Part shown: piece after piece, positions 22,867 to 35,100 of the stretch | Layout of the letters: every line of letters starts with the position of its first letter | Numbering within the stretch: the stretch's first letter is position 1 | Position numbers and translations under genes: made by a program | Assembly: GCA_018398585.1 (NCBI GenBank) | Contig: JAGTTD010000019.1 | Coordinates: forward strand, 124,001 to 188,000 | Source: Simmondsia chinensis | Taxonomy: Eukaryota; Streptophyta; Magnoliopsida; Caryophyllales; Simmondsiaceae | Length of the DNA stretch: 64,000 nt | Direction: 5' to 3' | The notes under the pieces: generated by a model | The model's database searches: none | Seen by the model: the letters and a program-made list of their open reading frames with translations, nothing else | Told to the model about the DNA's origin: nothing

Positions 22867-23264
22867 GAGCCCAATCGAGCTCATAGTATTATGCAGCATA
22901 ACCGAGCTCCTTATTTATGTAAAGAGCCTGATCAAGCTCATTTGCATTATCGAAACGAGCTAATTATCGAGCCAAGCTTATTAACAAGCTTGATTACACT
23001 TTACCAAAGCATGGTCAACCTATAATATAAAATATAATCCAAAGAGCAAAAAAAAAATATATAAAATATAATCCAAAGAGCAAAAAAAATAAATTCTAAC
23101 ATAGTATTAAATCTCTTTCGAAGTCATTTAATTCACCTAAAGTAGCCTATAATTTATATAGTGTAAAACAAAAATATTGACATGTAACATACAACATCAC
23201 CCAAAAAATAAAATTTAAATTATAAAAATATAACAAATACCATATCAAAACCGAACCAGGTTGC

Positions 23265-24191
23265 TGTTATTTTATTAATAGTCTCCCTACCACTAGAGAG
23301 CTATATTTAATTAATAATTTAACGATAACAACCGCGTAAATGATACAAGGCGCTTTCCACATCAAAACCTAATCTATTAATTATAAACCTCTCTTCATAC
23401 AACCCTTTACACGAAATCAGTAAAGAATCAAAGAGAGCGCAAGAGAAACTATACCAACTCCAAGCCAAGTTGCTGCTATGCCGTCACGATCCTAGATCCT
23501 AGCCGATCAACCTTCATGGCTCCCAGCATCGGCGATATCCTTCCTTTACCAGCTAGGTTTTGGTAAAGAAAATCCCTAGGGCAAACCCTAGAAACGCCCC
23601 TAAGAGGTTGAAGACGCACCGGGAGAGGGGAGAGAGAGAGAAAACCGAACCAGAAACCTCAAAAAATGAACAACATTCTCTCTCATCAGAAAAACACCCC
23701 CTTTTATAGGCAAAGGGCAATTCGTGTGAGGCGCACGTGAGTCGTTGGACGAGGAGAGATGAACGGTTCAAATCTCACACAAACACACTTTTATTAGCCC
23801 AGATGAGGGACTCGTGTCCCCTCTCAAAACCACATGATGCACCGCCCACACCAACGGCCCAAATGAGGCCGCCAAAACCCACAAATCAAGTGCGGTTGTG
23901 TGGCAGAGACTGGGCGGGAAAAGGACGGATGCGAGAACCTTCCCGGGGAAGCTTCCTGAAGTGGGTAACAGGTGTCCCCAACGGATAAACCAAAAAAATA
24001 AAATACTTAAATAATTTATTTATTTACTTAATTTATTTTACGTAAATACAAAACACATTTGATTTACGTAAAATCCCTTATTTAAGTATTTTACGTTTTA
24101 TCCAACAAAATTCGCTTGCGACTAATTGCTTAACTCTCTGTAGTCTTTGTACTAGATATAGTTTAGACTATGTAGAAACCAAATTCCAACA
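23265..24191. mobile_element. Second, diverged LTR of the same family
   Basis: It follows the 21966-22866 unit in order (AAACCTCTCTTCATACA, CGTCACGATCCTAGATCC, GGCAAACCCTAGAAACGCCC, TAGTTTAGACTATGTAGAAACC) and ends AATTCCAACA. The 5' border is uncertain and the flanks (GTTGC/GTTTG) are not a clean duplication. Both copies lie in the same orientation. Confidence 0.7.
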
Positions 24192-25163
24192 GTTTGAAAT
24201 AAAATTTACAAAGTGAACTTATAGTATCATATGGAGCTTTTGCACCTCTATTAATTTCTCTAATTTTTTTGCTTTTCTATTCTTTATGCACCACCTGCGG
24301 AAGAAAGAAATTGTCCATAACTTTTATTAATTTAACATTATTATATACAGATGCTATACACTGTTCATGCAAGTTTATTATGATTATTTGATCCAAAAAA
24401 GTTTATTATGATTAAAAATATATATATCTTTTTTTAATACTTGTGATTAAATTAAAGGTAAATTCCTTTTTTAAATTGCTGCGTAATGTGCTTCTGTTGT
24501 GATGCTTTAGTGATTATTGTATTGATTTAATCGTATGGTGAAGTTAAATTTAAGAAAATTTTACCGACCTAGTTTTGTAAAATACTAATGATGGAATATG
24601 AACCTATTCACTCAATTAATTAGTTAATCAAAATTTCTTATCTAATTCATCATAAAAACAATTTTCTTGCCAAAATTAAAATTTTTTTCCTTTGATCTAA
24701 ACCAAAATTTAAATTTGGTTGAGGAGATTTTGGGAAACAAATTATTTTTCGGGTGAATTAGAGAGAATATTTTAATTAAGTATTTAATTTAAAATAAATA
24801 TTTTTACTTTTTAATTTTTATAATTATAACTATATGTAAATTATCATGGGTTATTTTTTATTAAAATAATTTTTATGTTTTATAAATATGATTAATTTTG
24901 TTATTTTTACATGAGTAGTGAATTTAATTAATTTTAAAACATTTGGATGACTAGATGAGAATTTTATTAGGAGTAGTGTGACCAAATTTTTTAAAATTTA
25001 AGTTAGGCGACTAATTTATTCATTTTAAATAACCTAGGTGATTAAATAATTTTTTTAAAAAAATCTGGTAATTAAAATTTTCAAAATTAAATTAGGTGAC
25101 TAAAAGATCAATATTTGAACACTTTAATAATCAAACGAAGATTTTTATTTTATTTATTTTCGT

Positions 25164-25165
<2 letters not shown>

Positions 25166-25205
<40 letters not shown>
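25166..25205. repeat. (AT)n microsatellite
   Basis: About 20 uninterrupted AT units in AT-rich filler of the nested insertion. Confidence 0.95.
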
Positions 25206-25209
<4 letters not shown>

Positions 25210-25512
25210 TCATACATATACGGGGCAAATACAGTATTCATTATATATTATGACTATTATTACCAAGTTTTTAATAAACACTTATCGAGCTCTTTAACGA
25301 GCCTTTATCGAGCTTAGATCGATCATTTTATCAAGCTCTTATCGAGCCTCTATCGAGCCCTTATCGATCCTTTATCGAGCCCTTATCGAACTGTTCATGA
25401 ACACTAACGATCTGAACGCTACCCTGTTCGAGCCTTAAAAATGAACATGAACGAGCTTTAATCGATTTCGAACACGAGTAGTTCATCGAACGTTTGGTTC
25501 ATTTACACCCCT

Positions 25513-25739
25513 AGGTAGAGGAGGTACTCTGCAACAGGTGCCTGATTTCATCACTAATGACCAGGGAAGATGGGAGCCGGTAGTGATACTAGACAGGAGG
25601 ATTGTCAGGAAGGGAGATGCAGCTGATATACAAGTCTTGGTACAGTGGGCCAATTCATTTCCAGAGGATGCCACTTGGGAGAGCTACCATGACTTATGCA
25701 CAAGGTTCCCTATCCTTGTGGGCAAGGGCATTCTTTAAG
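25513..25739 (+). pseudogene. Chromodomain end of the gypsy polyprotein
   Basis: After the nested insert the reading continues with VPDFITNDQGRWEPVVILDR, then a chromodomain-like stretch (IQVLVQWANSFPEDATWESY) and ends at TAA just before the purine tract. Chromodomains at the integrase C-terminus define chromoviruses and direct insertion to certain chromatin. Confidence 0.85.
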
Positions 25740-25750
25740 GGGGAAGGAGT
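25737..25750 (+). other. Polypurine tract
   Basis: AAGGGGGAAGGAGT abuts the 3' LTR, the expected site for plus-strand priming. Confidence 0.85.
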
Positions 25751-25993
25751 TGTTAGGCTCCAGTGAGGTTCATAGTAGAGGTTCCTTGGATAATTGTTGT
25801 AATACCTAGCTCTACTGGATGCATTGATAGAAGAGTGAGTGAGTTACTTACTTTTGTATTCTTGTATATAAGGATTCTTGCATTGTAAAGGATATCACTT
25901 TTGAATACAACCAATATTTCCTCTCTCCTCTTCCTTCTCCTCTCTTCTTCATTCTCTGTTCTATTTCTCCTAGGGCTTGAATCGAGCTTATCA
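25751..25993 (+). repeat. 3' LTR of the gypsy element
   Basis: It runs TGTTAGGCTCCAGTGAGG to GAGCTTATCA, followed by the GCCTC duplication. It ends 151 bp before the ATG of the PPR gene, so its promoter-like sequences point into that gene. Confidence 0.93.
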
Positions 25994-26144
25994 GCCTCTC
26001 GCTGACAAACTCAATCTGGGGTACTGTTCTGGCTCAAAATCGTACGCCGTGCCCAGCATTCCACCCCTTTTGGCTTCTTCCCCCCTGCAGCACCCTACTG
26101 GACTGCTCGTATGAGGGCCAAATGACATTCCACCATACCAAGTT

Positions 26145-27911
26145 ATGAGAATATGGCCCCTACGCAGAGATCCTCGTCAACACTACATGTTTCTGCAAAA
26201 CCTTTTGCAATATTGTGCTCGAAACAGCTTATTTATGGAAGGAAGAGCTTGCCACGGTCAACTCATCCGAATGGGCTTACCACACGACACCCTGACATCG
26301 AACATTCTTGTTAGTTTCTACTGCAAGTGCGTCCTTTTGGGGTCTGCACGTAAGAAGTTCGACGAAATGCCTGAAAGAAACTTGGTTTCTTGGAATACCA
26401 TTATTGGGGCTTATGCCCAGATGGGGCATTATGGTCAAGCTCTTTCCCTGTTTCTTTTAATGCAAAGGGAGCAAACCCAGTTCAGTGAATTCACGGTTTC
26501 GAGTGTTCTTTGTGCTTGTGCTGCAAAGCGCGCACTGGTTGAGTGCAAGCAGTTGCACGCCTTTGCTGTCAAGGCGGCGATGGATTCTAATGTGTTTGTG
26601 GGCACGGCGTTGCTTGATGTGTATTCGAAATGCGGTTTTATAAAGGAGGCATCTCGGGTTTTTGATAGTATTGAGGAAAAAAGTGCTGTGACATGGAGTT
26701 CGATGGTTTCAGGTTATGTAAGAAATGAGCTCTATGATGAGGCCCTGAGGTTGTATCATAGAGCACATGTGCTTGGCATAGAGCAAAACAAGTTTTCAAT
26801 TTCTTCTGTTCTTGCTGTTTGTGCAGAGATCGCGGCTTTGATTGAAGGGAATCAAGTGCATGCCGTTTCGTGCAAGGTTGGTTTTGTTGATGATATCTTT
26901 GTGTCCGCGTCGCTCATTAACATGTATGCCAAATGCGGAACCATTGCAGAAGCCTACAGCTTGTTTTCTGATCAAGAAAACAAGAATATTGTCTCTTGGA
27001 ATGCGATGATATCAGGTTTTTCAAGACATGGTCGATGCCTCGAATCAATGGTTATGTTCGAGAAGATGCAACAGGTGGGTATGTCCCCGGATGAGGTGAC
27101 TTACCTGTCTGTGTTATCTGCTTGTGGTCATAAGGGGCTTGTTGAAGAGGGGAGGAAATACTTTGATCTTATAAAGAAACAACACAATTTGTCCCCAAAT
27201 GTGCTTCACTATTCTTGCTTGGTCGATATTCTGAGTCGCTCTGGTTTGATTCAAGAGGCATACGACACTATACAGACTATGCCATTTGAACCTACTGTTT
27301 CCATATGGGGTTCCCTCTTGAGCTCTTGTCGGAACTTTGGCAACGTTGAGTTAGCCGAGGTTGCTGCTAAGCGTTTGTTTGAGATCGAACCTATGAACGC
27401 TGGGAACCATGTCTTGCTTGCAGATACATATGCTACAAATAAGAAGTGGGATCAAGTCTCCAAGTCGAGGACACTTATAAAGGATAGTCGAGCGTTTAAG
27501 ACTTCAGGTCAGAGTTGGATTCAAATCAAGAACAAGATTCATACATTTATGGTTGGAGAGAGAAATCACCCTCAAATCACCGTGATTTATGCGAAATTGG
27601 ACGAGTTAATGAGAGAAATGGAGAAGTTAGGCTATAAAGCTGAGACTGAACATGAAGTTCATAATGTGGAAGAGAGTAAGAAAGAAGAGCTTTTGAGACA
27701 GCACAGTGAGAAGCTAGCACTTGCGTTCGGGATCATGAACTTGCCACCGGTGGCGCCAGTAAGAATAATGAAGAACCTGAGGATATGTAAAGATTGTCAT
27801 AGGTGTATGAAGTTGGCTTCAAAAATCACAGAGAGGGAAATCATTGTTAGGGATGTAAACCGCTTTCATCATTTCAGAAATGGGTTCTGTTCTTGTGGGG
27901 ATTTCTGGTGA
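26145..27911 (+). CDS. PLS-class DYW pentatricopeptide repeat protein
   Basis: An intronless 588-residue protein. PPR-type repeats run from about residue 15 to 395, with the usual words SWNTIIGAYAQMGHYGQALS, VFVGTALLDVYSKCG and VSWNAMISGFSRHGRCLESM. E/E+ motifs follow (about 395-490), then a DYW cytidine-deaminase domain with HSE (520-522, catalytic Glu) and CKDC (548-551). The C-terminal Cys pair is CSCGDFW, so the last triplet is DFW, a known variant. Such proteins bind specific organelle transcripts and convert C to U. An in-frame TGA at 26112 makes the ATG at 26145 the first usable start. The presequence looks short (arginine-rich MRIWPLRRDPRQ) and could target mitochondria. The target transcript cannot be predicted here. 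The gypsy 3' LTR sits directly upstream, so the native promoter is displaced by 8.3 kb. Confidence 0.96.
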   Translation: MRIWPLRRDPRQHYMFLQNLLQYCARNSLFMEGRACHGQLIRMGLPHDTLTSNILVSFYCKCVLLGSARKKFDEMPERNLVSWNTIIGAYAQMGHYGQALSLFLLMQREQTQFSEFTVSSVLCACAAKRALVECKQLHAFAVKAAMDSNVFVGTALLDVYSKCGFIKEASRVFDSIEEKSAVTWSSMVSGYVRNELYDEALRLYHRAHVLGIEQNKFSISSVLAVCAEIAALIEGNQVHAVSCKVGFVDDIFVSASLINMYAKCGTIAEAYSLFSDQENKNIVSWNAMISGFSRHGRCLESMVMFEKMQQVGMSPDEVTYLSVLSACGHKGLVEEGRKYFDLIKKQHNLSPNVLHYSCLVDILSRSGLIQEAYDTIQTMPFEPTVSIWGSLLSSCRNFGNVELAEVAAKRLFEIEPMNAGNHVLLADTYATNKKWDQVSKSRTLIKDSRAFKTSGQSWIQIKNKIHTFMVGERNHPQITVIYAKLDELMREMEKLGYKAETEHEVHNVEESKKEELLRQHSEKLALAFGIMNLPPVAPVRIMKNLRICKDCHRCMKLASKITEREIIVRDVNRFHHFRNGFCSCGDFW

Positions 27912-28107
27912 TGACTTCACTTCAGAAACATGCTTGGATTTGTGCCTTTTTATATCAAGTAGGGTCCATTCAAGAGTCAAGCAAATGAAGGGCCCCTAGT
28001 TTGTTAATGGCATCTTTAAAAAATTTTAAATATGAATTTATTTTTATAACATATCACAGTTCATAATTACAAAAATAATAAATTGCTTGTGATGTATTAT
28101 AAACATA

Positions 28108-28225
28108 TATACAACAATAACAAAAACAATCCATGGCCTCAAAAAAGCTCCTACAAAGACAGGAACTGAGTGGTTAAATGTAAGCAACCTTACTCATACA
28201 AAGTGTTACCCTATAAAGAGGTTTA
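28108..28225 (-). mobile_element. Au-like SINE fragment, reverse
   Basis: On the minus strand it reads GTAAGGTTGCTTACATTTAA, TTTGTAGGAGCTTTTTTGAG and ends in GTTTTTGTTATTGTTGTAT, matching the 3' part of the other SINE pieces. It is diverged. Confidence 0.45.
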
Positions 28226-29098
28226 CAAGAGTCCCCGACTCTAAAATAGCATAGACATGCAGGATATATTTGTTGATAAACCTTTATGTACATTCGAAAT
28301 ACGAGGTGTATTTTAAACTAGCATGGACATTCATAACTTTCAATAAAGAGGTTTGACTTATTAAACTTTTGAACCTCTAGGTGCTTAGGACCGGCCTTGT
28401 TAATAAACATTGTGACAAGCAATGCTTGTGGTTTAAGGGGGTGGCTAGTCGCAAAAATTGGTTATCCATGAGTATAATAAGAAGCAATTACAAGGAAGAA
28501 ATATTTAAGACATAATAGTAGTAATTACATGATGATTCTAACAACACGACGCATAAACAATTGCTTCGACAAGATGTTGCACAGAAAGTTCAAAAAGAAA
28601 ATCTAACATACAATCAAGTTTGAACGATTATTTAATTTGCCAAATACTAGTCCTAAAACAAATTTATATTACAAGTAAGACGAACATGAACATGACACAG
28701 AATATTTCAGTCCTTGTTCACTGCTTTCTAGGCATGACTGTTATTGTTGCTACTTCATTAAAGTTGCACAGTGCTTGTTTACCTACATGTCTATATGTAT
28801 ATTTTCATTTGATAGAATATGATTTTTTTTAAGTTTGGAGGTTATTTGAAACAACCTTTTAAATAGTAGCATTTTATAGAAGTAAGATTGTGTATATCTT
28901 ACTTTTATCAGAATTTCTTTAAAATACTAGGATTTTTTTTTTTTTTTTTTTTGTAGATCACTAGTTTCTAGAACCTCTCCGTACCTAGAAAAGAGAGTGA
29001 TGGAGACAGGAGGGAGGCAACTCTAAAATATTGAAAAAAAAAATAGGTCCCCCGATTTTAAAGGGGGTTCTCCCGGGAGAACTCTGCTTCATTTTCAA

Positions 29099-29136
29099 GC
29101 TCGCTCTCTCTCTCCCTCTCTCTCTCTCTCTCTCAA
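29099..29136 (+). promoter_or_regulatory. CT-rich tract in the exportin-1 leader region
   Basis: A (CT)n run lies about 80-120 bp before the exportin-1 ATG. Pyrimidine patches of this kind are typical of plant core promoters and 5' UTRs of broadly expressed genes. The transcription start is not known. Confidence 0.5.
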
Positions 29137-29217
29137 AAATCTTCAAGGAGGTCTCTAGGGTTTTAGGGGACTGAGCTCGGAGTTTACTGTGTACGAGTGT
29201 TACAGTTGCGATCAGTT

Positions 29218-32074
29218 ATGGCCGCAGAGAAGCTCAGGGATTTGAGCCACCCCATGGATGTTGCTCTTCTCGACGCTACCGTCGACGCCTTCTACGGTAC
29301 TGCTTCCAATGAAGAGGTATGTGCCAGTTACCTCTCTTGCGAAACACGAAATATGATGCCCTATGTTTGACGTACTCTATTGGTCTTTTTGCTTCTTCTC
29401 ACAATGCGAGTGCAACTGACGGCTGGAGTCATGTATTTTGCTGCTTTCTGCACTGTTCTCTCATTTCACATTGGTGTTGTGAGTTTTAGAATACCAATGT
29501 GTTGTCAATTGGCTGTGAATTCTGAATATCATTGTTTGATTAGTGAATTTGTATTGCTTCCGTGCTCGGTTGCCTTCTTCCTAGTGATCTATTAGAAAAT
29601 ACATACATATTTCAACAGTTCTACAGGATGATGATATGGATTGAATTATTATCCCTATTTTTGAAAAATATGGAATACTGTATTCTTATTCCTTCAAAAG
29701 GTTAAATGCAGGTTCTTTCGCCTAATCTGTCCCGACTAAGCTTTTGACGTTCTTGTAATTGGGCTGTTTAAGAAGTTCCATGGTTCTTTGACTGTGATTA
29801 TGTTGAGTTCTTCCTTCCTGCTTTTTAAAATTCTTGAACACTTGGAGGTATCTTTTGGTTCGTGGAACTTAGGGGTGTAAACGAATCGAAACATTTGATA
29901 ACTACTTGTATTTAAAGTCGATTGTAGCCCCGTTCATGTTTGTTATGAGGGCTCAATAGCTTACTGAGCCAAGTTCAAGTGGACTCCAACTCGATAAGTT
30001 TAAAGAGTTGAGTTTGAACAGGGGGTGCCTGACTCGTTAAATAGGGTGTTGGGTTTAGCTTGAAAATTGTTCGCTAATGATTAGATAATAACTCAAATAG
30101 CTCAGATTGATAGTGAGCTCAACTCGAAAATAAGCTCTGCTCATTTATGAGCTCAATTTGGCTTGATAACAAGCTCAAATCAACTTGATTGGCTAATGAG
30201 CCAAGCCGAGCCTAGTATTGAGCACACGAAAATCTTATCGAATCGAGCTTGGACTAAGGTGTGAAAGCTCGATAAGAGCTTGGCTCGAACTCTTCGTTAA
30301 GGCTCAAGCTCGAGTCGGAACAAAGGGCTGCTCCACTTGGCCCCTTGACACCCCTTGGAGCTACTTTGTGGAGTTCATTTGGCTTATGATTTGCAAGCCT
30401 TCGTTGTTCTCATGTATACCTTTGTTACTTGTGGCTTGATGACATTTATATTTTCTACCGTGGAGGGCATTTCTGGGCTATGAGACAAAGCATCATTATT
30501 CAAAATTATTTATTTTCACGTCTTGGCTTATGATGATCTGTGCTGTGCGCAGAGGGCTGCTGCTGACCAGATTTTGCGGGGATTGCAGAATAACCCTGAT
30601 ATGTGGCTCCAAGTGGTGCACATTCTTCAGAACACCCAGAACTTAAACACCAAATTCTTTGCTTTGCAGGTTTGTCATTCTGTATTATGTAACGCCCCCA
30701 AACGATAAACCAAATAGGCTTAAGTTAAGAGGACGCTACACGGCCGTACTACAATAAATCCCCTCATCATAGTACGAAGCCCAAAATCTTTCTCTGAGAA
30801 TTTGTCAAAATTCCATAAATTTTGCCAACATATATGACCTCAAGTCCAAATACATCGATACTAACATTTTAAAACTAATAGTGCGGAAGCTTAAATTACA
30901 ATATCTCAAACGGTTTATAATATCCCACTACAAAACTATCTTATAATTAAACTACAAAAATAGACTAAATTCCGAAACAGAGAGTCGCTGCATCATCCTC
31001 TAGAATTTGCCACCGGCTACTAATCTGAAAGATAAATTAATAAGGTGAGCAAACAATGGCTCAGCAAGTATACCATACACCCTACTCGGATCATGCATAT
31101 TATTTAAAATGAATAAAACTCCAACTAAAGCAAGTAAAATCAATTTATCTTTAGAAATCATGTTGAGGTAGCACCAAACCACTACTTTATAATTTAACTT
31201 ATTTCACAAGAGCTCATTTTGGTAAAACTCACAGACGAAACGAAAACTACGGCCGGTATTATTCCCACGACAGGGTCACAATCGACGTTCACATTTCACA
31301 AATTCGAACCGGTTCTAAGTCGACAGATTCGCTAGGATCAAACATAGGTCTATGTGCCGGTATTATTCCCGCGATAGGGTCACAGATCGACTTTCACATT
31401 TCACATTTCGCATTTTATCGTCGATAGACCCCGGAGGGTCAACGTAGTTATCTGTAAGCTCTTCCCATAAAATCTTTGAATTCAAATAGCAAGTTCACAA
31501 TAGTTCTTTCGCATACTCACAAGTACAATTTCTTTCAAGATTCACATGTTTAAACATCAATTCAACGTATAAATCAGTACAATTCAAACTACATATTAAC
31601 ACATCAAACAATAGTAGAAATCACATATTTAAACAACAAATCAACGTATAAATCAGTATATATTAAATTAAAAAAGTAGAAATCACACAATTAGCCAAAT
31701 ATATATGCCTGAACCTATTTTAACAACATAATAAACTATTCAAATATAAGTCTCACATATAAACCCTTAAAAATCAGATTTTTCGTATTTATAAACAAGT
31801 AGGGGGAGTGGTACACTTACCTTTACTAGCGTTTAATCCAAAAGTCGAACTCCTATTATGGATTAGCGTCAGATCCTATCAAGCGAGAACCGGAATTTAG
31901 GATTTGACGAAAAAAGAGAGAAAACAAGAGTGAGCGAGAGTGAGAGAGGCGAAGGAATAGAGGGAGATGCAGAGGGAGGCGGTGAGAGGAGAGATGTGAG
32001 GGTTTATGGGAAAAGGGTTTCCACGGCCCTTTTTCTCTTTTTTTTCATTCTTTTTTTTTTTTTTTTAATTTCTT

Positions 32075-32124
<50 letters not shown>

Positions 32125-35100
32125 CCTTTACCTATTTAATCACTTTAATATTACTAATGGACCCATTTCTAATACTTAATTCATTAATATATTTATAAGC
32201 AAATCGAAATAATAGCGAATTTTAATTGTATTATAATACCTAGCCTAATGTAATTAGACTGGGTATTACAATTTACTTACCACATGAAAATACTATGTCT
32301 ACTTATTATTGAAACTAGTTTGTAGTTACTGGTTAGGTTTTGGGATTCATTATTGGATTAGCTCTCTGTTCCACTGACCAATAGCATATTTATTAACTGC
32401 TTTATGATTCTATGATTTGTGCCTCATCAATAGCAGTAATTATTGTGTGAACAGTTGGCATCAGCCCATAATTTTGTATCTCTCAAATTTGTCTCCCAGT
32501 TAATAGGTCCTGTTTTAAATTGGTTTCCCATACCGTATTTAATTATTTATAGAACTTGGACCTGACATGTTGAGCCATGAAATAGTGGCCTAGTTCAAGC
32601 TTTTTAATTGGACCAGATTTGTGGTTGCCACAGTCAAAACTGGATGGCTTGGCCTAACTCAAATCCCTTTTCATAAGCCAAAAGTGATGTTTAGTTGTGT
32701 GAAGAGCCCTCATAGTAGGACTGGACCCAATAACACTCAGTTTAAGTTTGATAAAGCTCCTTATGGTTGATGTGTGCTATTGATGATCTGCTGGCAATAC
32801 ATTGCCAAAAATTTAGGCAGTACTGCTAAACTAGCTGTTGGATGATTGATACATCGATCTGGTCTTTTGACTGGGTCAATCGCTGGTTCAGGAAAATGTT
32901 GGAACAACTATGAGTATTTAGTTATTCAGGGTCCTTTCACAGTGCTTGTTGTGCATGATTCTCCCAGCTTCGCCTTGTATTGCGCAGCCAAAACAATCTA
33001 TTCCTTGGCTTCTTGCCGATAGATATTCTTTTGCAGCTCTGCGTTTGACGAGCAATTCACGAGCTATGTCTTATAGGTCTTGGAAGGTGTCATTAAGCAC
33101 AGATGGAATGCATTGCCTGTAGCACAAAGAGATGGAATGAAAAACTACATCTCCGAAGTCATTGTACAGGTGTGGATCTTGAGTAATATTTCTTGGAAGA
33201 ATGGCACATGACCTTTTCCTCTCTCTTAAGTTTTGTCGCTCTCTCTTTGTAGTTAGGTGTTTGTCTTTCTACTTACAGTGTTGCATTTAATGTAGCTTTC
33301 TAGAGATGAGGCTTCTTTCATGCGGGAAAGGCTATATGTTAACAAACTAAATGTCATATTGGTTCAGGTATTTTCTTTCTTTTACTAAATTCAGTAGCTA
33401 ATGTACATGCTTTCATTGTAATATTGCTGTAATGTCAAAGGACACTTACTGCCTTTTGGGAATAAGATAATGACTTCTTCATATTATTTCTTTTCAATCC
33501 AGACTGTTAATGAGTTGTATCCGGAGCCTATGAAGCCTGCTTTACCTCGCACTTGGTTAAGGGGATTGTATCATTTTACTCTTGGCATTGAAATTGAGGT
33601 TTTAGCAACTGGGGACCAAAATTTTCCTTCCTTGATCATGCTGAGGACAGTTTTGCCTTCATATTCTCTATCCCTTACCCTTGCCATGTTGAATGCTTTG
33701 CAGATGTTCTAGTGTCCTTAGTGGACTAATATGTCCGAGTGATATTCACATGGTTTGCTTAAATAATATTCTTGTTTTTTTGAAATTGCTCCAGAAAATT
33801 GATCTCTGGAAAGGGGTGATCCCTTCTTCTGTGATTGCCTCTTCCCCAAATACAGTAGTTTACTCTTCTTTTTTTCTAGGTCAGGTGTTAAACAGGATCT
33901 TTTTGATATTCTGCAGATTCTCAAACATGACTGGCCTGCAAAGTGGCAGAGCTTCATTCCTGATCTTGTGAATGCAGCCAAAACCAGTGAAACAATTTGT
34001 GAAAACTGCATGGCAATATTAAAGGTATGCCTTTGGTTTTGATTTTTTTTTTTTTTTTCCTTTTCCTTTTTTGAGTACAGGCTTCATGCTTTACCTGGTT
34101 AACGTTTGTTTCTGTTGCTCATCAGCTCTTAAGTGAAGAAGTTTTTGACTTTTCAAGGGGTGAAATGACTCAACAAAAAATCAAGGATCTTAAGGAGTCA
34201 CTTAATAGGTAATCTCATTGATGCCATATGTTTATCTGAAATGCTTTCTTCGAAAGTGTTGTCTATCCTTTTTGATTTGTCGTATTTGGAATCAAAAGAT
34301 TGTTGCTATTGCGTTTTCATGTGCTATGCATTGAGGTTGAGCCATGGTCGACTATTCGTTCTCTGTCACCATTTATTGTCATGCCATATTTGTTTAATCT
34401 TACCGTAGCTGTCATGTTTTGGTTGTACCCTCTAGGTTGAATCATCTTCAAGGGTTAATAAATGTGGACACCCACCTTCATAAAATGTCCTTTAGAAATT
34501 CCCTATAGAGTTGGAGATACATTGCTTGCTCCTTGTAGGTTTATCTTGCTTTTGTATGTTTCCATATCGCATTGTCATAGTTCACTGTGTTAGTCGCCCT
34601 AACATAAATATCATATAGGTAGCATAATCCCTTGTTCTTTTGTGGGTGATATTTCCCTTTATGTTGGCCCTTGACCCACAATGGGATTATTTGCCTAGGT
34701 TTCATATTTTGTATTTTGTTGAATGTTCATGTCTTTATAATGTTTTTCATGTTTTGGTTGCATGTTCTACATTTAGTCTGTTATATAAGCATGGTTTCTG
34801 AAAGTATTCCCATTGTAAAAAAGAGAAATTACTTTCAGTAATCAAACAAAGGTTTTCCCAACAGCTCCATTTTGCTGAAAGCATGTCGTTTTCAGTGTAA
34901 CCAAACAATGGTTTTCCCAACAGCTCCATTTGACTGAAAGCATGTTGTTTTCAGTGTAACCAAACAAAGGTTTTTCCCAACAGCTCCATTTTACTGAAAG
35001 CATGTTGTTTTTGTACCAAGGCAATGTTCTTACCAATGATTGCACCTTGTCCTATGACAGAGAAATACATATTAACTCCACCCTGCAATTATCATTACGC

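Larger units (their letters stand above)
21755..25512. mobile_element. GAGCTCGA-family inverted-repeat element nested in the gypsy pol
   Basis: The left end AGGGGTGTAAATGAGCC and right end GGTTCATTTACACCCCT are inverses (14 bp perfect). The direct repeat AGGT (or AGGTAG, partly shared with the end) flanks them, and removing the insert restores the open reading across GRGRGGTLQQ. Both ends carry arrays of GAGCTCG/CGAGC words (21760-21965, 22870-22990, 25265-25500). The middle was filled by later insertions: a solo LTR at 21966-22866, a related LTR at about 23265-24191, AT-rich DNA and a TA microsatellite. No transposase reading was found. Confidence 0.75.
17694..25993 (+). mobile_element. Ty3/gypsy chromovirus-type LTR retrotransposon with nested insertions
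   Basis: LTRs of 235 and 243 bp begin TGTTAGGCTCC and end GAGCTTATCA. The element is bounded by the 5-bp target duplication GCCTC (17689-17693 and 25994-25998). A tRNA-Met-type primer site follows the 5' LTR and a purine tract precedes the 3' LTR. The internal order gag, protease, RT, RNase H, integrase tail, chromodomain is that of a Ty3/gypsy chromovirus. About 3.76 kb (21755-25512) is a later insertion. The host element is dead: stops in gag, frame breaks in pol and an internal integrase deletion. Confidence 0.93.
27912..29217. other. Gap before exportin-1, including its leader
   Basis: It has the PPR 3' flank, AT-rich DNA, a reverse SINE piece (28108-28225), a T-run near 28934-28952, a CT-rich tract (29099-29136) and the exportin-1 5' leader. 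No other gene was seen. Confidence 0.5.

Noticed and set aside
31930..32139. 69-codon frame rich in Glu, Gly and Arg
   Set aside because: It is a reading of a GA-rich patch, a T-run and (TA)n at the end of the intronic LTR-like unit.
33470..33712. 80-codon frame in exportin-1 intron 4
   Set aside because: It interrupts the normal link between residues LNVILVQ and ILKHDWP that the flanking exons give. It has no family support and stays intronic.
34840..35017. CRISPR-like array
   Set aside because: The units are contiguous with no unique spacers, lie in a plant intron and have no cas genes nearby.
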